Source of the DNA: Streptomyces spiralis
GTDB lineage: Bacteria; Actinomycetota; Actinomycetes; Streptomycetales; Streptomycetaceae
NCBI RefSeq assembly: GCF_014654675.1
Contig: NZ_BNBC01000035.1
Span: 1 to 64,000 of the forward strand
Direction: 5' to 3'
Length of the DNA stretch: 64,000 nt
The translations under genes and the position numbers were made by a program. The notes under the pieces were generated by a model. That model did not search any database. It was not told where the DNA came from and saw nothing but the letters and a program-made list of their open reading frames with translations. Below are positions 25,869 through 34,981 of this stretch, in pieces (the stretch's first letter is position 1; every line of letters begins with the position of its first letter).

Positions 25869-27796
25869 ACCGTTTCCTCCTCCGCCGGCGCGATGACCGC
25901 CAGCACCTGGTCCATGGCGACCGTGGTGCCCGGTGTGACGTCCAGTTCGGTGACCGTGCCGGCGTGCGGGGCGGAGATGACGTGCTCCATCTTCATCGCC
26001 TCGACCACCAGCAGGCTCTGGCCCGCGGCCACCTCGTCGCCGACGGCGACCTTCACCACCGTGACCGTGCCCGGCATGGGTGCGGTCAGCGAGTCGGCGC
26101 CGGAGTGGGCCGCGCGGATGAGGGAGGCGGCCACCGGGTCGTGGTCGCGCACGTGCCAGGCGTCGCCGTCGCGGCCGAGCCAGTCCGCGGCGCGGTGGAA
26201 GGTGTGGCGGACCCCGTCGAGCGTCACGGCGACCGTGTCCTCGGCGACCGTGTGGGTGCCGCGCGGGGCGTACGCCACCGGGTCGGTGACCCGCAGGTGG
26301 AAGGCCACCGGCTTGGGCTCGCCGCCCAGCCGCCAGCCGGACGGCACGGAGAACGGGTCCGTCCAGCCCGCGCCCTTCGGCCGCAGCGCGTCCAGCCGTA
26401 CGGCCGCGGCGGCCTCGAAGACCTCCTCCGGCACGTCCGTGGGGACCAGTTCGTCGACCACCCGCTCGACCAGCCCCGTGTCCAGCTCGCCCGCCGCGAC
26501 CGCGGGGTGGGCCAGCAGCCGGCGCAGGAACCCGGCGTTGGTCTGCACGCCCAGCGTGACCGTCTCCGCGAGCGCCGCGCGGAGCTTCCTCAGCGCGGTC
26601 GCGCGGTCCGGGCCGTGGGCGATCACCTTGGACAGCATCGGGTCGTACAGGCTGCCGACCTCGGTGCCCTCGCTGAGCCCGGAGTCGGTGCGCACCCCGT
26701 CGCCCTGCGGCTCGCGCAGCCGCAGCACCGTGCCGCCGGAGGGCAGGAAGCCGCGCGAGGGGTCCTCCGCGCACAGCCGGGCCTCGATCGCGTGACCGGT
26801 GAGGGTGATGTCCTCCTGCGCGTACGGCAGGCGCTCGCCGGCCGCCACCCGCAGCTGCCACTCCACCAGGTCCAGGCCGGTGACGAGCTCGGTGACCGGG
26901 TGCTCCACCTGGAGACGGGTGTTCATCTCCATGAAGTAGTACGAGGACGGGTCGCCGCCGGGGACGATGAACTCCACCGTGCCCGCGCCCCGGTAGCCGC
27001 AGGAGCGGGCCGCCTGGACCGCCGCCTCGCCCATCGCCGCGCGGGTCTCCTCGTCGAGGAGCACGCTGGGCGCCTCCTCGATGATCTTCTGGTGGCGGCG
27101 CTGGAGGGAGCACTCGCGCTCGCCGAGGTGGATCACGTTGCCGTGGCCGTCGGCGAGGACCTGGATCTCGATGTGCCGGGGCCGGTCGATCCAGCGCTCC
27201 ACGAGCAGGGTGTCGTCGCCGAAGGAGGCACGGGCCTCACGGCGGGCGGCGGCGATCTCCTCGGTGAGCCGATCGGCGTCCCGCACCAGGCGCATGCCCT
27301 TGCCGCCGCCTCCGGCGGACGGCTTCAGCAGCACCGGCATGCCGATCCCGCGGGCGGCCTCGGCCAGTTGCGCGTCGGTGAGTCCGGAACCGCTGGAGCC
27401 GGGCACGACCGGCACCCCGGCCGCCTCGACCGTCTCCTTGGCGCGGATCTTGTCGCCCATGAGGGAGATCGCGTCCGCCGGGGGGCCGATGAAGACCAGT
27501 CCCGCCTCCTCGCAGGCGCGCGCGAAGCCGGCGTTCTCCGCGAGGAAGCCGTACCCGGGGTGGACGGCCTGGGCGCCGGTGCGGGCGGCGGCCTGAAGCA
27601 GCCGTTCGGCGGACAGGTAGCTCTCGGCCGCGGGCGCCGGGCCGATCCGTACGGCCGTGTCGGCCTCCCGGACGTGCCGGGCGTCCGCGTCCGCGTCGGA
27701 GAAGACCGCCACCGAGCGCACCCCGAGCGCGCGCAGGGTGCGGATGACGCGGACGGCGATCTCGCCGCGGTTGGCCACCAGAACTGTTTCGAACAT
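25865..27796 (-). CDS. Acyl-CoA (3-methylcrotonyl-type) carboxylase biotin-containing alpha subunit
   Basis: 643 residues: biotin carboxylase (about 1-445; VANRGEIAVRVIRT, ATP-grasp loop SAGGGGKGMR, MNTRLQVEHPVTE), a BT-like middle region, and a C-terminal biotinyl domain with EAMKMEH and the biotinylated Lys602. It carboxylates biotin for transfer to acyl-CoA by the partner beta subunit. The operon partners HMG-CoA lyase and isovaleryl-type dehydrogenase point to 3-methylcrotonyl-CoA rather than acetyl- or propionyl-CoA, though streptomycete carboxylases can be broad. Gap to the beta subunit is 16 bases. Confidence 0.92.
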   Translation of the reverse strand: MFETVLVANRGEIAVRVIRTLRALGVRSVAVFSDADADARHVREADTAVRIGPAPAAESYLSAERLLQAAARTGAQAVHPGYGFLAENAGFARACEEAGLVFIGPPADAISLMGDKIRAKETVEAAGVPVVPGSSGSGLTDAQLAEAARGIGMPVLLKPSAGGGGKGMRLVRDADRLTEEIAAARREARASFGDDTLLVERWIDRPRHIEIQVLADGHGNVIHLGERECSLQRRHQKIIEEAPSVLLDEETRAAMGEAAVQAARSCGYRGAGTVEFIVPGGDPSSYYFMEMNTRLQVEHPVTELVTGLDLVEWQLRVAAGERLPYAQEDITLTGHAIEARLCAEDPSRGFLPSGGTVLRLREPQGDGVRTDSGLSEGTEVGSLYDPMLSKVIAHGPDRATALRKLRAALAETVTLGVQTNAGFLRRLLAHPAVAAGELDTGLVERVVDELVPTDVPEEVFEAAAAVRLDALRPKGAGWTDPFSVPSGWRLGGEPKPVAFHLRVTDPVAYAPRGTHTVAEDTVAVTLDGVRHTFHRAADWLGRDGDAWHVRDHDPVAASLIRAAHSGADSLTAPMPGTVTVVKVAVGDEVAAGQSLLVVEAMKMEHVISAPHAGTVTELDVTPGTTVAMDQVLAVIAPAEEETV

Positions 27797-27812
27797 GTCT
27801 ACGAGGTCCCCC

Positions 27813-29429
27813 TCACATCCGGAAGACGCCGAACTGGGGGTCGCCCAGCGGGGCGTTGGCGCACGCGGTCAGGGCGAGGCCCAGAACCTGGCGGGTGTCC
27901 AGCGGGTCGATCACGCCGTCGTCCCAGAGCCGGGCGGTGGCGTAGTAGGCGTTGCCCTGGCGCTCGTACTGGGCGCGGACAGGTGCCTTGAAGGACTCCT
28001 CGTCCTCCACGGGCCACTCCTCGCCACGTGCTTCGAACTGGTCCCGCTTGACGGTGGCGAGCACGGAGGCGGCCTGCTCGCCGCCCATCACCGAGATCTT
28101 GGCGTTGGGCCACATCCACAGGAAGCGGGGGGAGTAGGCCCGGCCGCACATGGAGTAGTTGCCCGCGCCGTAGGACCCGCCGACGACGACGGTCAGCTTG
28201 GGCACGCGCGTGCAGGCCACGGCCGTGACCATCTTGGCGCCGTGCTTGGCGATGCCGCCGGCCTCGTAGTCGCGGCCCACCATGAAGCCGGAGATGTTCT
28301 GGAGGAACAGCAGCGGGATGCCGCGCTGGTCGCACAGCTCGATGAAGTGGGCGCCCTTCTGGGCGGACTCGGAGAACAGGATGCCGTTGTTGCCGATGAT
28401 CCCCACCGGGTGGCCGTGGATCCGGGCGAACCCGGTGACCAGGGTCTGGCCGAAATCGGACTTGAACTCGGCGAACCGCGAGCCGTCGACCAGACGTGCG
28501 ATGATCTCGCGCACGTCGTAGGGGGTGCGGGAGTCGACCGGCACGGCGCCGTAGAGCCCGTAGGGGTCGACCTTGGGCTCCACCGGCTCGGTGACCTCCC
28601 AGGGCAGCGACCCGCGCGCGGGGAGGGTGGCGACGATGTTCCGCACGATCCGCAGGGCGTGGGCGTCGTCCTCGGCGAGGTGGTCGGTGACGCCGGAGAC
28701 GCGGGAGTGCACCTCGCCGCCGCCCAGCTCCTCGGCGGTCACCACCTCACCGGTGGCGGCCTTCACCAGCGGCGGCCCGCCCAGGAAGATCGTGCCCTGG
28801 TTGCGGACGATCACGGCCTCGTCGCTCATCGCCGGGACGTAGGCGCCACCGGCGGTGCACGACCCGAGGACGGCGGCGATCTGCGGGATCCCGGCGCCGG
28901 ACATCCGCGCCTGGTTGTAGAAGATCCGCCCGAAGTGCTCACGGTCGGGGAAGACCTCGTCCTGCATCGGCAGGAAGGCGCCGCCGGAGTCGACGAGGTA
29001 CAGGCACGGCAGGCGGTTCTCCAGGGCCACCTCCTGGGCGCGCAGGTGCTTCTTCACCGTCATCGGGTAGTACGTGCCGCCCTTGACGGTGGCGTCGTTG
29101 GCGACGATCACGCACTCGCGCCCGCTGACCCGGCCGATCCCGGCGATCACCCCGGCCGCCGGGGCCTGTCCGTCGTACATCCCGTCGGCGGCCAGCGGGG
29201 CCAGCTCCAGGAAGGGCGAGCCCGGATCGAGCAGGGTGTCCACGCGGTCGCGCGGCAGCAGCTTCCCGCGCGCGGTGTGGCGGGTCCGCGCCCTCTCGCC
29301 GCCGCCGAGCCGCGCGGCGGCGAGCTTGCCGCGCAGCTCCTCGACGAGCGCGCGATGTGCCTGATCGTTGGCCCGCCAGGCCTCCGACGCGGGATCGGCC
29401 GCGCTCGTCAGCTCCGGTGCCTCGTGCAT
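27813..29429 (-). CDS. accD1: Acyl-CoA (3-methylcrotonyl-type) carboxylase beta subunit
   Basis: Carboxyltransferase subunit of the biotin-dependent carboxylase, 538 residues from ATG 29429 (MHEAPELTSAADPA), preferred to a GTG 13 codons upstream for its GAGGGG ribosome site and conserved length. N- and C-terminal crotonase-like halves are visible: ANDATVKGGTYYPMTVKKHL, GSCTAGGAYVPAMSDE, and NNGILFSESAQKGAHFIELC with FLQNISGFMVGR, the carboxybiotin and CoA sites. First gene of the leucine operon, facing the TetR gene across a region with two palindromic operators. Confidence 0.92.
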   Translation of the reverse strand: MHEAPELTSAADPASEAWRANDQAHRALVEELRGKLAAARLGGGERARTRHTARGKLLPRDRVDTLLDPGSPFLELAPLAADGMYDGQAPAAGVIAGIGRVSGRECVIVANDATVKGGTYYPMTVKKHLRAQEVALENRLPCLYLVDSGGAFLPMQDEVFPDREHFGRIFYNQARMSGAGIPQIAAVLGSCTAGGAYVPAMSDEAVIVRNQGTIFLGGPPLVKAATGEVVTAEELGGGEVHSRVSGVTDHLAEDDAHALRIVRNIVATLPARGSLPWEVTEPVEPKVDPYGLYGAVPVDSRTPYDVREIIARLVDGSRFAEFKSDFGQTLVTGFARIHGHPVGIIGNNGILFSESAQKGAHFIELCDQRGIPLLFLQNISGFMVGRDYEAGGIAKHGAKMVTAVACTRVPKLTVVVGGSYGAGNYSMCGRAYSPRFLWMWPNAKISVMGGEQAASVLATVKRDQFEARGEEWPVEDEESFKAPVRAQYERQGNAYYATARLWDDGVIDPLDTRQVLGLALTACANAPLGDPQFGVFRM

Positions 29430-29469
29430 CCCTGTGGTCCCCTCACCCTGTGGTTCGACGTGGTCCACT

Positions 29470-29514
29470 GTTAATGAGCGTTAACCCATTTCCTCCAGGT
29501 TAACGAGCGCTAAC
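29470..29514. promoter_or_regulatory. Two GTTAA-N6-TTAAC-type TetR operators
   Basis: GTTAATGAGCGTTAAC (29470-29485) and GTTAACGAGCGCTAAC (29499-29514), 29 bases apart, both in the 107-base gap between the carboxylase operon and the divergent TetR gene. They fit autorepression and repression of the operon. From memory, AccR of S. avermitilis, a short-chain acyl-CoA sensing TetR regulator of this operon, uses a motif of this form. Confidence 0.8.
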
Positions 29515-29536
29515 CATCCTGTCTAGAATTGTTTTC

Positions 29537-30145
29537 ATGACCACGCGAACCGACGCCCCCACCCGCCGCGAGCAGATCCTCAAGGAAGCCGCGCGGCTCT
29601 TCGCCGAACGCGGCTTCCACGGCGTCGGGGTCGACGAGATAGGCGCCGCGGTCGGCATCAGCGGGCCGGGCCTGTACCGGCACTTCGCGGGCAAGGACGC
29701 GATGCTCGCGGAGCTGCTGGTCGGCATCAGCGGCCGGCTGCTGACGGGTGCGAAGCGGCGCCTGGCGGAGGCCGGCGGGGTGGCGGGTCCGGAGGCGGTC
29801 CTCGACTCGCTCATCGAGGGGCACATCGACTTCGCGCTCGACGACCGTCCCCTCATCACCTTGCACGACCGCGAGCTGGACCGCCTCCGGGACAGCGACC
29901 GCAAGCTCGTGCGCCAGCTCCAGCGGCAGTACGTCGAACTGTGGGTGGAGGTGGTCCGCCAGGTCCACCCCGACCTCGCCGAGCCGGCCGCGCGGTCGGC
30001 CGTCCACTCCGTCTTCGGCCTGCTGAACTCCACGCCTCACCTGGGGCGCCGGGGGTTCCTGCCGGGGCGGGGGGCGACGGCGGAGCTGCTGCACCGGATG
30101 GCCCGGGGGGCGTTCGCCTCGGCGAGTTCGCCTGTGGCGGGCTGA
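29537..30145 (+). CDS. TetR-family regulator of the acyl-CoA catabolic operon
   Basis: 202 residues. N-terminal TetR helix-turn-helix (about 10-57; ILKEAARLFAERGFHGVGVD then GISGPGLYRHFAGKDAM) and an all-helical ligand domain ending in a typical C-terminal dimer interface (SAVHSVFGLLNSTPHL). ATG at 29537 is immediately after the two palindromic operators. Location, divergent orientation and operators suggest it represses accD1-alpha-hmgL-acdH, probably responding to short-chain acyl-CoAs, as reported for AccR in a related species; the ligand here is inferred. Confidence 0.86.
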   Translation: MTTRTDAPTRREQILKEAARLFAERGFHGVGVDEIGAAVGISGPGLYRHFAGKDAMLAELLVGISGRLLTGAKRRLAEAGGVAGPEAVLDSLIEGHIDFALDDRPLITLHDRELDRLRDSDRKLVRQLQRQYVELWVEVVRQVHPDLAEPAARSAVHSVFGLLNSTPHLGRRGFLPGRGATAELLHRMARGAFASASSPVAG

Positions 30146-30165
30146 GCGGGGGCGGGCTGCTTCAC

Positions 30166-30180
30166 GTGACGAGCGTTACC
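30166..30180 (+). promoter_or_regulatory. Third, weaker copy of the TetR operator
   Basis: GTGACGAGCGTTACC shares the ACGAGCG core with the two operators at 29470-29514 and lies 90 bases before the second acyl-CoA dehydrogenase gene, suggesting the same regulator also controls that gene. Confidence 0.4.
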
Positions 30181-30269
30181 AGTCCTCCTTCTTTACGCCT
30201 GGCCGTACTCGCCGGTACGTTTGTGTGAGCAAGCGCTTAGACAGTGGCGATGTACGTGGAGGTGGCGGC

Positions 30270-31427
30270 GTGCGCCGTACGGTGTTCAACGAGGATCACG
30301 AGGCGTTCCGGGAGACCCTCCGCGCCTTCATCGAGGCCGAGGTCGTGCCCGTCTACGACGAGTGGTTCGCCGCCGGACAGGCCCCGCGCGAGTTCTACTA
30401 CAAGCTGGGCGAGCTGGGCGTCTTCGGTATCAACGTGCCGGAGGAGTTCGGTGGCGCCGGCCTGGACACGCACAAGTTCGAGGCCGTCCTGTACGAGGAG
30501 ACCGCCCGTGCCGGCGTCTCCTTCGGCGGCTCCGGTGTGCACGTGCTGCTGGGCCTGCCGTACATCAAGCTGCTCGCCACCGACGAGCAGAAGAAGCGCT
30601 ACCTGCCGAAGTTCGTCACCGGCGAGGAGATGTGGGCCATCGCGATGACGGAGCCGGGCACCGGCTCCGACCTCGCGGGCATGAAGACCACCGCCAAGCT
30701 CTCCGAGGACGGCACGCACTACGTCCTCAACGGCGCCAAGACCTTCATCACCGGCGGCGTGCACGCCGACCGCATGATCGTCTGCGCCCGCACCTCCGCG
30801 CCCCGCGAGGACGACCGCCGCTTCGGCATCTCCCTCTTCGTCGTGGACACCAAGGCCGAGGGCTACTCCGTCGGCCGCAAGCTCGACAAGCTCGGCCTGC
30901 GGACCTCCGACACCGCCGAGCTGGCGTTCGTCGACGTAAAGGTCCCGGTCGAGGACCTGCTCGGCGAGGAGAACAAGGGCTTCTACTACCTCGGCCACAA
31001 CCTCGCCTCCGAGCGCTGGGGCATCGCCTTCGGCGCCTATGCGCAGGCCAAGGCCGCCGTCCGGTTCGCCAAGGAGTACGTCCAGCAGCGCACCGTCTTC
31101 GGCAAGCCCGTCGCCGCCTTCCAGAACACCAAGTTCGAGCTGGCCGCCTGCCAGGCCGAGGTGGACGCCGCCGAGGCCGTCGCCGACCGCGCGACGGAGG
31201 CCCTGGACGCAGGCGAGCTGACCCCCGCCGAGGCCGCCTCCGCGAAGCTCTTCTGCACCGAGGTCGCCCACCGCGTCATCGACCGCTGCCTCCAGCTGCA
31301 CGGCGGCTACGGCTTCATGAACGAGTACCCGATCGCCCGCCTGTACGCGGACAACCGCGTCAACCGCATCTACGGCGGCACCAGCGAGATCATGAAGACG
31401 ATCATCGCCAAGGACATGGGCCTGTAA
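30270..31427 (+). CDS. Acyl-CoA dehydrogenase (FadE type)
   Basis: FAD-dependent beta-oxidation enzyme, 385 residues from GTG 30270 (GGAGG seven bases upstream); an in-frame GTG at 30225 would add 15 residues including a TTA codon but lacks a ribosome site. Domain order is standard: helical N-terminal, central beta (AIAMTEPGTGSDLAGMKT) and helical C-terminal (QLHGGYGFMNEYPIAR, then NRIYGGTSEIMK). It is a paralogue of acdH at 23754, about 7 kb away. The substrate is unknown; proximity to the leucine operon and a shared operator motif suggest short or branched acyl-CoAs. A thioesterase gene follows after 45 bases. Confidence 0.92.
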   Translation: MRRTVFNEDHEAFRETLRAFIEAEVVPVYDEWFAAGQAPREFYYKLGELGVFGINVPEEFGGAGLDTHKFEAVLYEETARAGVSFGGSGVHVLLGLPYIKLLATDEQKKRYLPKFVTGEEMWAIAMTEPGTGSDLAGMKTTAKLSEDGTHYVLNGAKTFITGGVHADRMIVCARTSAPREDDRRFGISLFVVDTKAEGYSVGRKLDKLGLRTSDTAELAFVDVKVPVEDLLGEENKGFYYLGHNLASERWGIAFGAYAQAKAAVRFAKEYVQQRTVFGKPVAAFQNTKFELAACQAEVDAAEAVADRATEALDAGELTPAEAASAKLFCTEVAHRVIDRCLQLHGGYGFMNEYPIARLYADNRVNRIYGGTSEIMKTIIAKDMGL

Positions 31428-31472
31428 GGGCCCCGACGGATCCGCGAAATCAGTGCAGGATACAACTGACGT

Positions 31473-32354
31473 ATGAGTCAGGCACTTCAGTCGCTGCTCG
31501 ATCTGCTCGACCTCGAGCGGATCGAGCAGGACATCTTCCGCGGGAAGTCGCGCTCCGCCGTGGTCCCGCGCGTCTTCGGCGGGCAGGTGGCGGCGCAGGC
31601 GCTGGTCGCCGCCGGGCGCACGGTCCCCGAGGACCGGCACGCGCACTCGCTGCACGCCTACTTCCTGCGCCCCGGTGACCCCGGCGCGCCCATCGTCTAC
31701 ACCGTCGACCGCATCCGCGACGGCCGCTCCTTCACCACCCGCCGGGTGGTCGCCGTCCAGCACGGGCAGCCGATCTTCCATCTCTCGGCGTCCTTCCAGA
31801 CGTACGAGGAGGGCCTGGACCACCAGGCCCCGATGCCGCCCGCCCCGGACCCGGCCACCCTGCTCACCTCGCAGGAACGCATGCGGGGCTACGACCACCT
31901 CGCCCCCGAGGTCGTCGAGCGCTTCCTGGAGGCCCGCGAGGCGGTCGACCTGCGCTACGTCGACGAGCCGCCGTACGGCAGGTTCGGCGAGCCGCGCGAG
32001 CCGCACTCGCAGGTGTGGTTCCGCACCAACGGCAAGCTCGAGGGCCCCATTGACCAGCCGCTGCTGCACGTCGTGCTCGCCACGTACGTCTCCGACATGA
32101 CGCTGCTGGACTCGGTCCTGCTCGCGCACGGCCGGGGCGGCTGGGCGGTCGGCGACGTCGTCGGGGCCTCGCTGGACCACGCCATGTGGTTCCACCGTCC
32201 CTTCCGGGCCGACGAGTGGCTGCTGTACGACCAGGAGTCCCCCTCCGCCCACGGCGGACGGGGCCTCGGCCAGGCCCGCATCTACACGCAGGACGGGCGC
32301 CTGGCCATCTCGGTCATCCAGGAGGGCGTGGTCCGCGTACCCCGGGAACGGTGA
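31473..32354 (+). CDS. tesB: Acyl-CoA thioesterase II (TesB family)
   Basis: Double hot-dog thioesterase hydrolysing acyl-CoA to free acid and CoA, 293 residues. N-terminal hot dog (about 10-115: FGGQVAAQALVAAGRTV, LHAYFLRPGDP, RDGRSFTTRRVVAVQ) and C-terminal hot dog (about 180-290: DMTLLDSVLLAHG, SLDHAMWFHRPFRADEWLLY) with the conserved Asp/Gln/Thr active-site region. ATG at 31473; likely cotranscribed with the preceding dehydrogenase (45-base gap). It converges on the phosphatase-like gene with 16 bases between stops. Confidence 0.92.
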   Translation: MSQALQSLLDLLDLERIEQDIFRGKSRSAVVPRVFGGQVAAQALVAAGRTVPEDRHAHSLHAYFLRPGDPGAPIVYTVDRIRDGRSFTTRRVVAVQHGQPIFHLSASFQTYEEGLDHQAPMPPAPDPATLLTSQERMRGYDHLAPEVVERFLEAREAVDLRYVDEPPYGRFGEPREPHSQVWFRTNGKLEGPIDQPLLHVVLATYVSDMTLLDSVLLAHGRGGWAVGDVVGASLDHAMWFHRPFRADEWLLYDQESPSAHGGRGLGQARIYTQDGRLAISVIQEGVVRVPRER

Positions 32355-32370
32355 GAGCCCGTCGGGGCCG

Positions 32371-33162
32371 TCAGCCGGCCAGGCCCGCCTGGTCCAGCAG
32401 ATACGCCGTCATCGGGTCGTAGTACCGGGGGCTGACCACGTGGTCGTCGAGGGGGACCGTCACCTGGACGGTCCCCTCGGCCTCGGCGAGGAAGAGCGCC
32501 GGGTCGTTGGAGTCGGCGTAGCCGACGGAGTCCACGCCGTGCTGTCCGGCACCGCCCGCCCAGCCGTGGTCGGCGACGACCAGGTCCGGCAGCGGGCGGC
32601 CCTCGCGCTCCAGGCCGGTGAGGATCGCGCGCATCGGCTCGCCCGAGTGGGTGTGCCACAGCGTCGCGCCGTGCTCCAGCACCGCCACGTCCGCGAACTG
32701 CATGACGTAGCCCTCGTCGGTCTGCAGCCCGTCCGGGATGACGGTGATCTCGCACCCGGCGGCGCGCAGCGCGGCGGCGGTGGCGCGGTGCACGTCGAGC
32801 AGACCGCCGGGGTGGCCGGTGGCGAACAGCACCCGCTGACGGCCGTCGGCCGCCTTGCGCAGCCTGCCGGCCATCCGCTCCAGCCCGGCCACGGTCAGCT
32901 CGGGGTCGATGGTGTCCTGGCCGTACCGGTGCTCCGGGTCGTCGCTGACGCCGACCCGTTCCGCCATCACCGCGAGGACGTCCTGCTCGTCGCTCCAGCG
33001 GTCGCCGAGTTCCAGGCCGAGCCAGAAGTTGCGGTCGCCGTTCGACAGCTTGCGGTAGTGGGAGAGGTTGTTCTCGCGGGGGGTGGCGACGTTCCCGGCG
33101 ATGCGGGTCTTCACGAGATGGTCGAGGAGTTCGGCGCGGCTGGGCGTCCCGGTTATCGGCAT
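32371..33162 (-). CDS. Conserved phosphatase-like protein of unknown function
   Basis: 263 residues from ATG 33162 (MPITGTPSRAELLDHL); an ATG three codons upstream is equally possible because neither has a strong ribosome site. I recall highly similar actinobacterial proteins annotated only as phosphatase. Visible blocks: TRIAGNVATPRENNLSHYRKL, ATGHPGGLLDVHRATAAALR, LEHGATLWHTHSGEPMRAIL and VVADHGWAGGAGQHG, with many His, Asp and Glu residues that could bind metal. No signal peptide or membrane helix. The activity has not, to my knowledge, been shown for this family; the name should be treated as provisional. Confidence 0.75.
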   Translation of the reverse strand: MPITGTPSRAELLDHLVKTRIAGNVATPRENNLSHYRKLSNGDRNFWLGLELGDRWSDEQDVLAVMAERVGVSDDPEHRYGQDTIDPELTVAGLERMAGRLRKAADGRQRVLFATGHPGGLLDVHRATAAALRAAGCEITVIPDGLQTDEGYVMQFADVAVLEHGATLWHTHSGEPMRAILTGLEREGRPLPDLVVADHGWAGGAGQHGVDSVGYADSNDPALFLAEAEGTVQVTVPLDDHVVSPRYYDPMTAYLLDQAGLAG

Positions 33163-33260
33163 GCCACCCATTGTGATGCAGTGATCCGTCCGCGTCGCCG
33201 GTGTTCCGGCCGCTGGGACGGGGCTCACGCCGATCATGTGGGCCGCGCCTGTCCGGCGGC

Positions 33261-33286
33261 GACGGCGGCCGTGCGACCCCGCCGTC
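33261..33286 (-). terminator. Possible terminator of the PucR gene
   Basis: Inverted repeat GACGGCGG (33261-33268) and CCGCCGTC (33279-33286), ten-base loop, just past the PucR gene stop on the minus strand. GC-only, no T tract. Confidence 0.35.
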
Positions 33287-33301
33287 CGGCCGTGGCGCCC
33301 C

Positions 33302-34789
33302 TCACAACCTCCGCAGGGCGAACCACAGTTCCATGCGTGCGTCCGGGTCGTCCAGGTCGGTGCCCAGGAGGGTGGCGCAGCGGGTGATGCGCTGGCGGAC
33401 GGTGTTGCGGTGGACGGACAGGGCGACCGCGGTGCGGTCCCAGCTGCCGTGCAGGGAGAGCCAGGTGCGCAGCGTCTCGGTGAGGGCCGGGGTGAGGGGG
33501 GCCAGCAGGGCGCGGGCGTGGGCGTCGGCCTCGGCGGGCGGGAGCAGGTCGGCGAGGCCGGGACCGCTGCCGGGGGCGCCGTGCCGGACCAGCTCGGCAC
33601 GGGTGGCGTGGGCGCGGGCCAGGGCGCGGGCCGCCTGGGTGTCGGCGGCCGGCCAGTCGGCCGGGGCGACGGCCGCGCTGACGCCGAGCGTCCAGCCGGG
33701 CTGCGGGCCCGGTTCGCGGTCGGCGGGGACGAGGACCCGCACGACGCCGTCCGCGAGGTCGACCAGCGCCGACCCGAGGGCGGCGCCGAGCGCGGAGGCC
33801 GCCACCGCGTCGGCGGCCTGCGCGCCGGGCCGCGCGTGCACGACGACCCACCGCCCGCACCCGAGCAGTGGCGCGACCTTCTCGGGCGGGGCGCCCAGCA
33901 GCAGCCGTACCAGCGCCGAGGAGCGGGCCGCGCCCGCACCGCTCTGGTGCTCGCCGGTGAGCAGGGTCAGCAGGACGGCGGCCACGGAGGCGATGGTGTG
34001 GTCGCCCGGTTCGCGGTGCGGGGAGGCGACGGCGAGCACGAAGCCCTGCCCGGTCCCCAGGGCGTAGGCGGCGAGGTGGCGGCCCGCGACGGTGTCGGTG
34101 GCGGAGGAGCGGGCGCGGCTGGTGACGAGCCGGGCCAGCGCGTCCAGCGCGTCCCGCACCTCGGGCGGGTGTTCCTCCCGCCCGGCCTCGGCGACGGGGG
34201 TGCCCTCGGGCCCGTACAGCACCGCACGGCCGCCCACCCGCTGGGCCAGCTGGCGCAGCACCGACGGCACCGGGTCCGGGCGGGACGCGGCGGCGGCCAG
34301 GCTCTGCTGGGCCTCGGTGACCCGGCGGAGTTCGGCCAGGCGCGCCTGGGCCATCAGCTGCCAGACCGCGCGGGCGACGCCGGAGAAGGTGGTCTGCGGC
34401 GGCACTTCGAGCAGCGGCAGGCCGCGGGCGTCGCAGGCCGCCACCAGGGCGGCCGGCACCGTGTCGTGCACCGGCGCCACACCGAAGCCGAGGGCCGCGC
34501 CGCCCGCGGCGACGATCCGCGCGACGTAGTCGTCGAAGTACCTGCTCCCGGCCTCCGCGGTCGCCGCCCGCGGGACCTGGACGCCCGCCGTCAGCAGCAG
34601 CTCGCCGCCGAGCAGATACGGGTACGGGTCGGCCATCTCCGAGGTGTGCGCCCAGTGGATCACGGTGCCGGTACCCGACGGCCCGGCGATCTGCCGCAGC
34701 GCCAGGTCCTCGCGGGCGAGCAGCGCCGAGAGCGGGATCGGTGGGGTCGGTGGGACCGCTGGGGCGGACGACGACGGTGTGTCCTGCAC
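33302..34789 (-). CDS. PucR-family transcriptional regulator
   Basis: 495 residues from GTG 34789, which has GGAGGG ten bases upstream; an ATG six codons earlier (34807) is the alternative. N-terminal PucR sensor domain (about 20-150; LLLTAGVQVPRAATAEAGSR, GLPLLEVPPQTTFSGVAR), a GGDEF-like central region and a C-terminal PucR helix-turn-helix (about 450-490; TLRTWLSLHGSWDRTAVAL then HRNTVRQRI). Family members control purine, amino acid or polyamine catabolism. It is divergent from a symporter-ureohydrolase-ThDP enzyme operon and is probably its regulator. The inducer is unknown. Confidence 0.87.
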   Translation of the reverse strand: MQDTPSSSAPAVPPTPPIPLSALLAREDLALRQIAGPSGTGTVIHWAHTSEMADPYPYLLGGELLLTAGVQVPRAATAEAGSRYFDDYVARIVAAGGAALGFGVAPVHDTVPAALVAACDARGLPLLEVPPQTTFSGVARAVWQLMAQARLAELRRVTEAQQSLAAAASRPDPVPSVLRQLAQRVGGRAVLYGPEGTPVAEAGREEHPPEVRDALDALARLVTSRARSSATDTVAGRHLAAYALGTGQGFVLAVASPHREPGDHTIASVAAVLLTLLTGEHQSGAGAARSSALVRLLLGAPPEKVAPLLGCGRWVVVHARPGAQAADAVAASALGAALGSALVDLADGVVRVLVPADREPGPQPGWTLGVSAAVAPADWPAADTQAARALARAHATRAELVRHGAPGSGPGLADLLPPAEADAHARALLAPLTPALTETLRTWLSLHGSWDRTAVALSVHRNTVRQRITRCATLLGTDLDDPDARMELWFALRRL

Positions 34790-34981
34790 GGTGTGCGTTC
34801 CCTCCATCCTGGACCGTGTGAATGGATGAAAAGTACACTTCGCAGTCGCTTTTCGGCCACCTAGTGTCGACCCAGACCGGCAGCCGCGGGTACGGGCGGA
34901 TGTCCCCGCGAGCCGCTGCCGACGTCCCCGTCCAGATGCAAACGACACGCCACCGGGATGTGCGCGAAGGAGGGCCCCAAC

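Noticed and set aside
25869..27113. In-frame upstream extension of the HMG-CoA lyase gene
   Set aside because: It lies wholly inside the carboxylase alpha gene in another frame; the ATGA overlap at 25865-25868 gives the natural start.
30225..30269. Alternative GTG start of the second acyl-CoA dehydrogenase, giving a TTA codon at position 5
   Set aside because: No ribosome site at that GTG; the GTG at 30270 has GGAGG and matches the family start, so bldA dependence is not supported.
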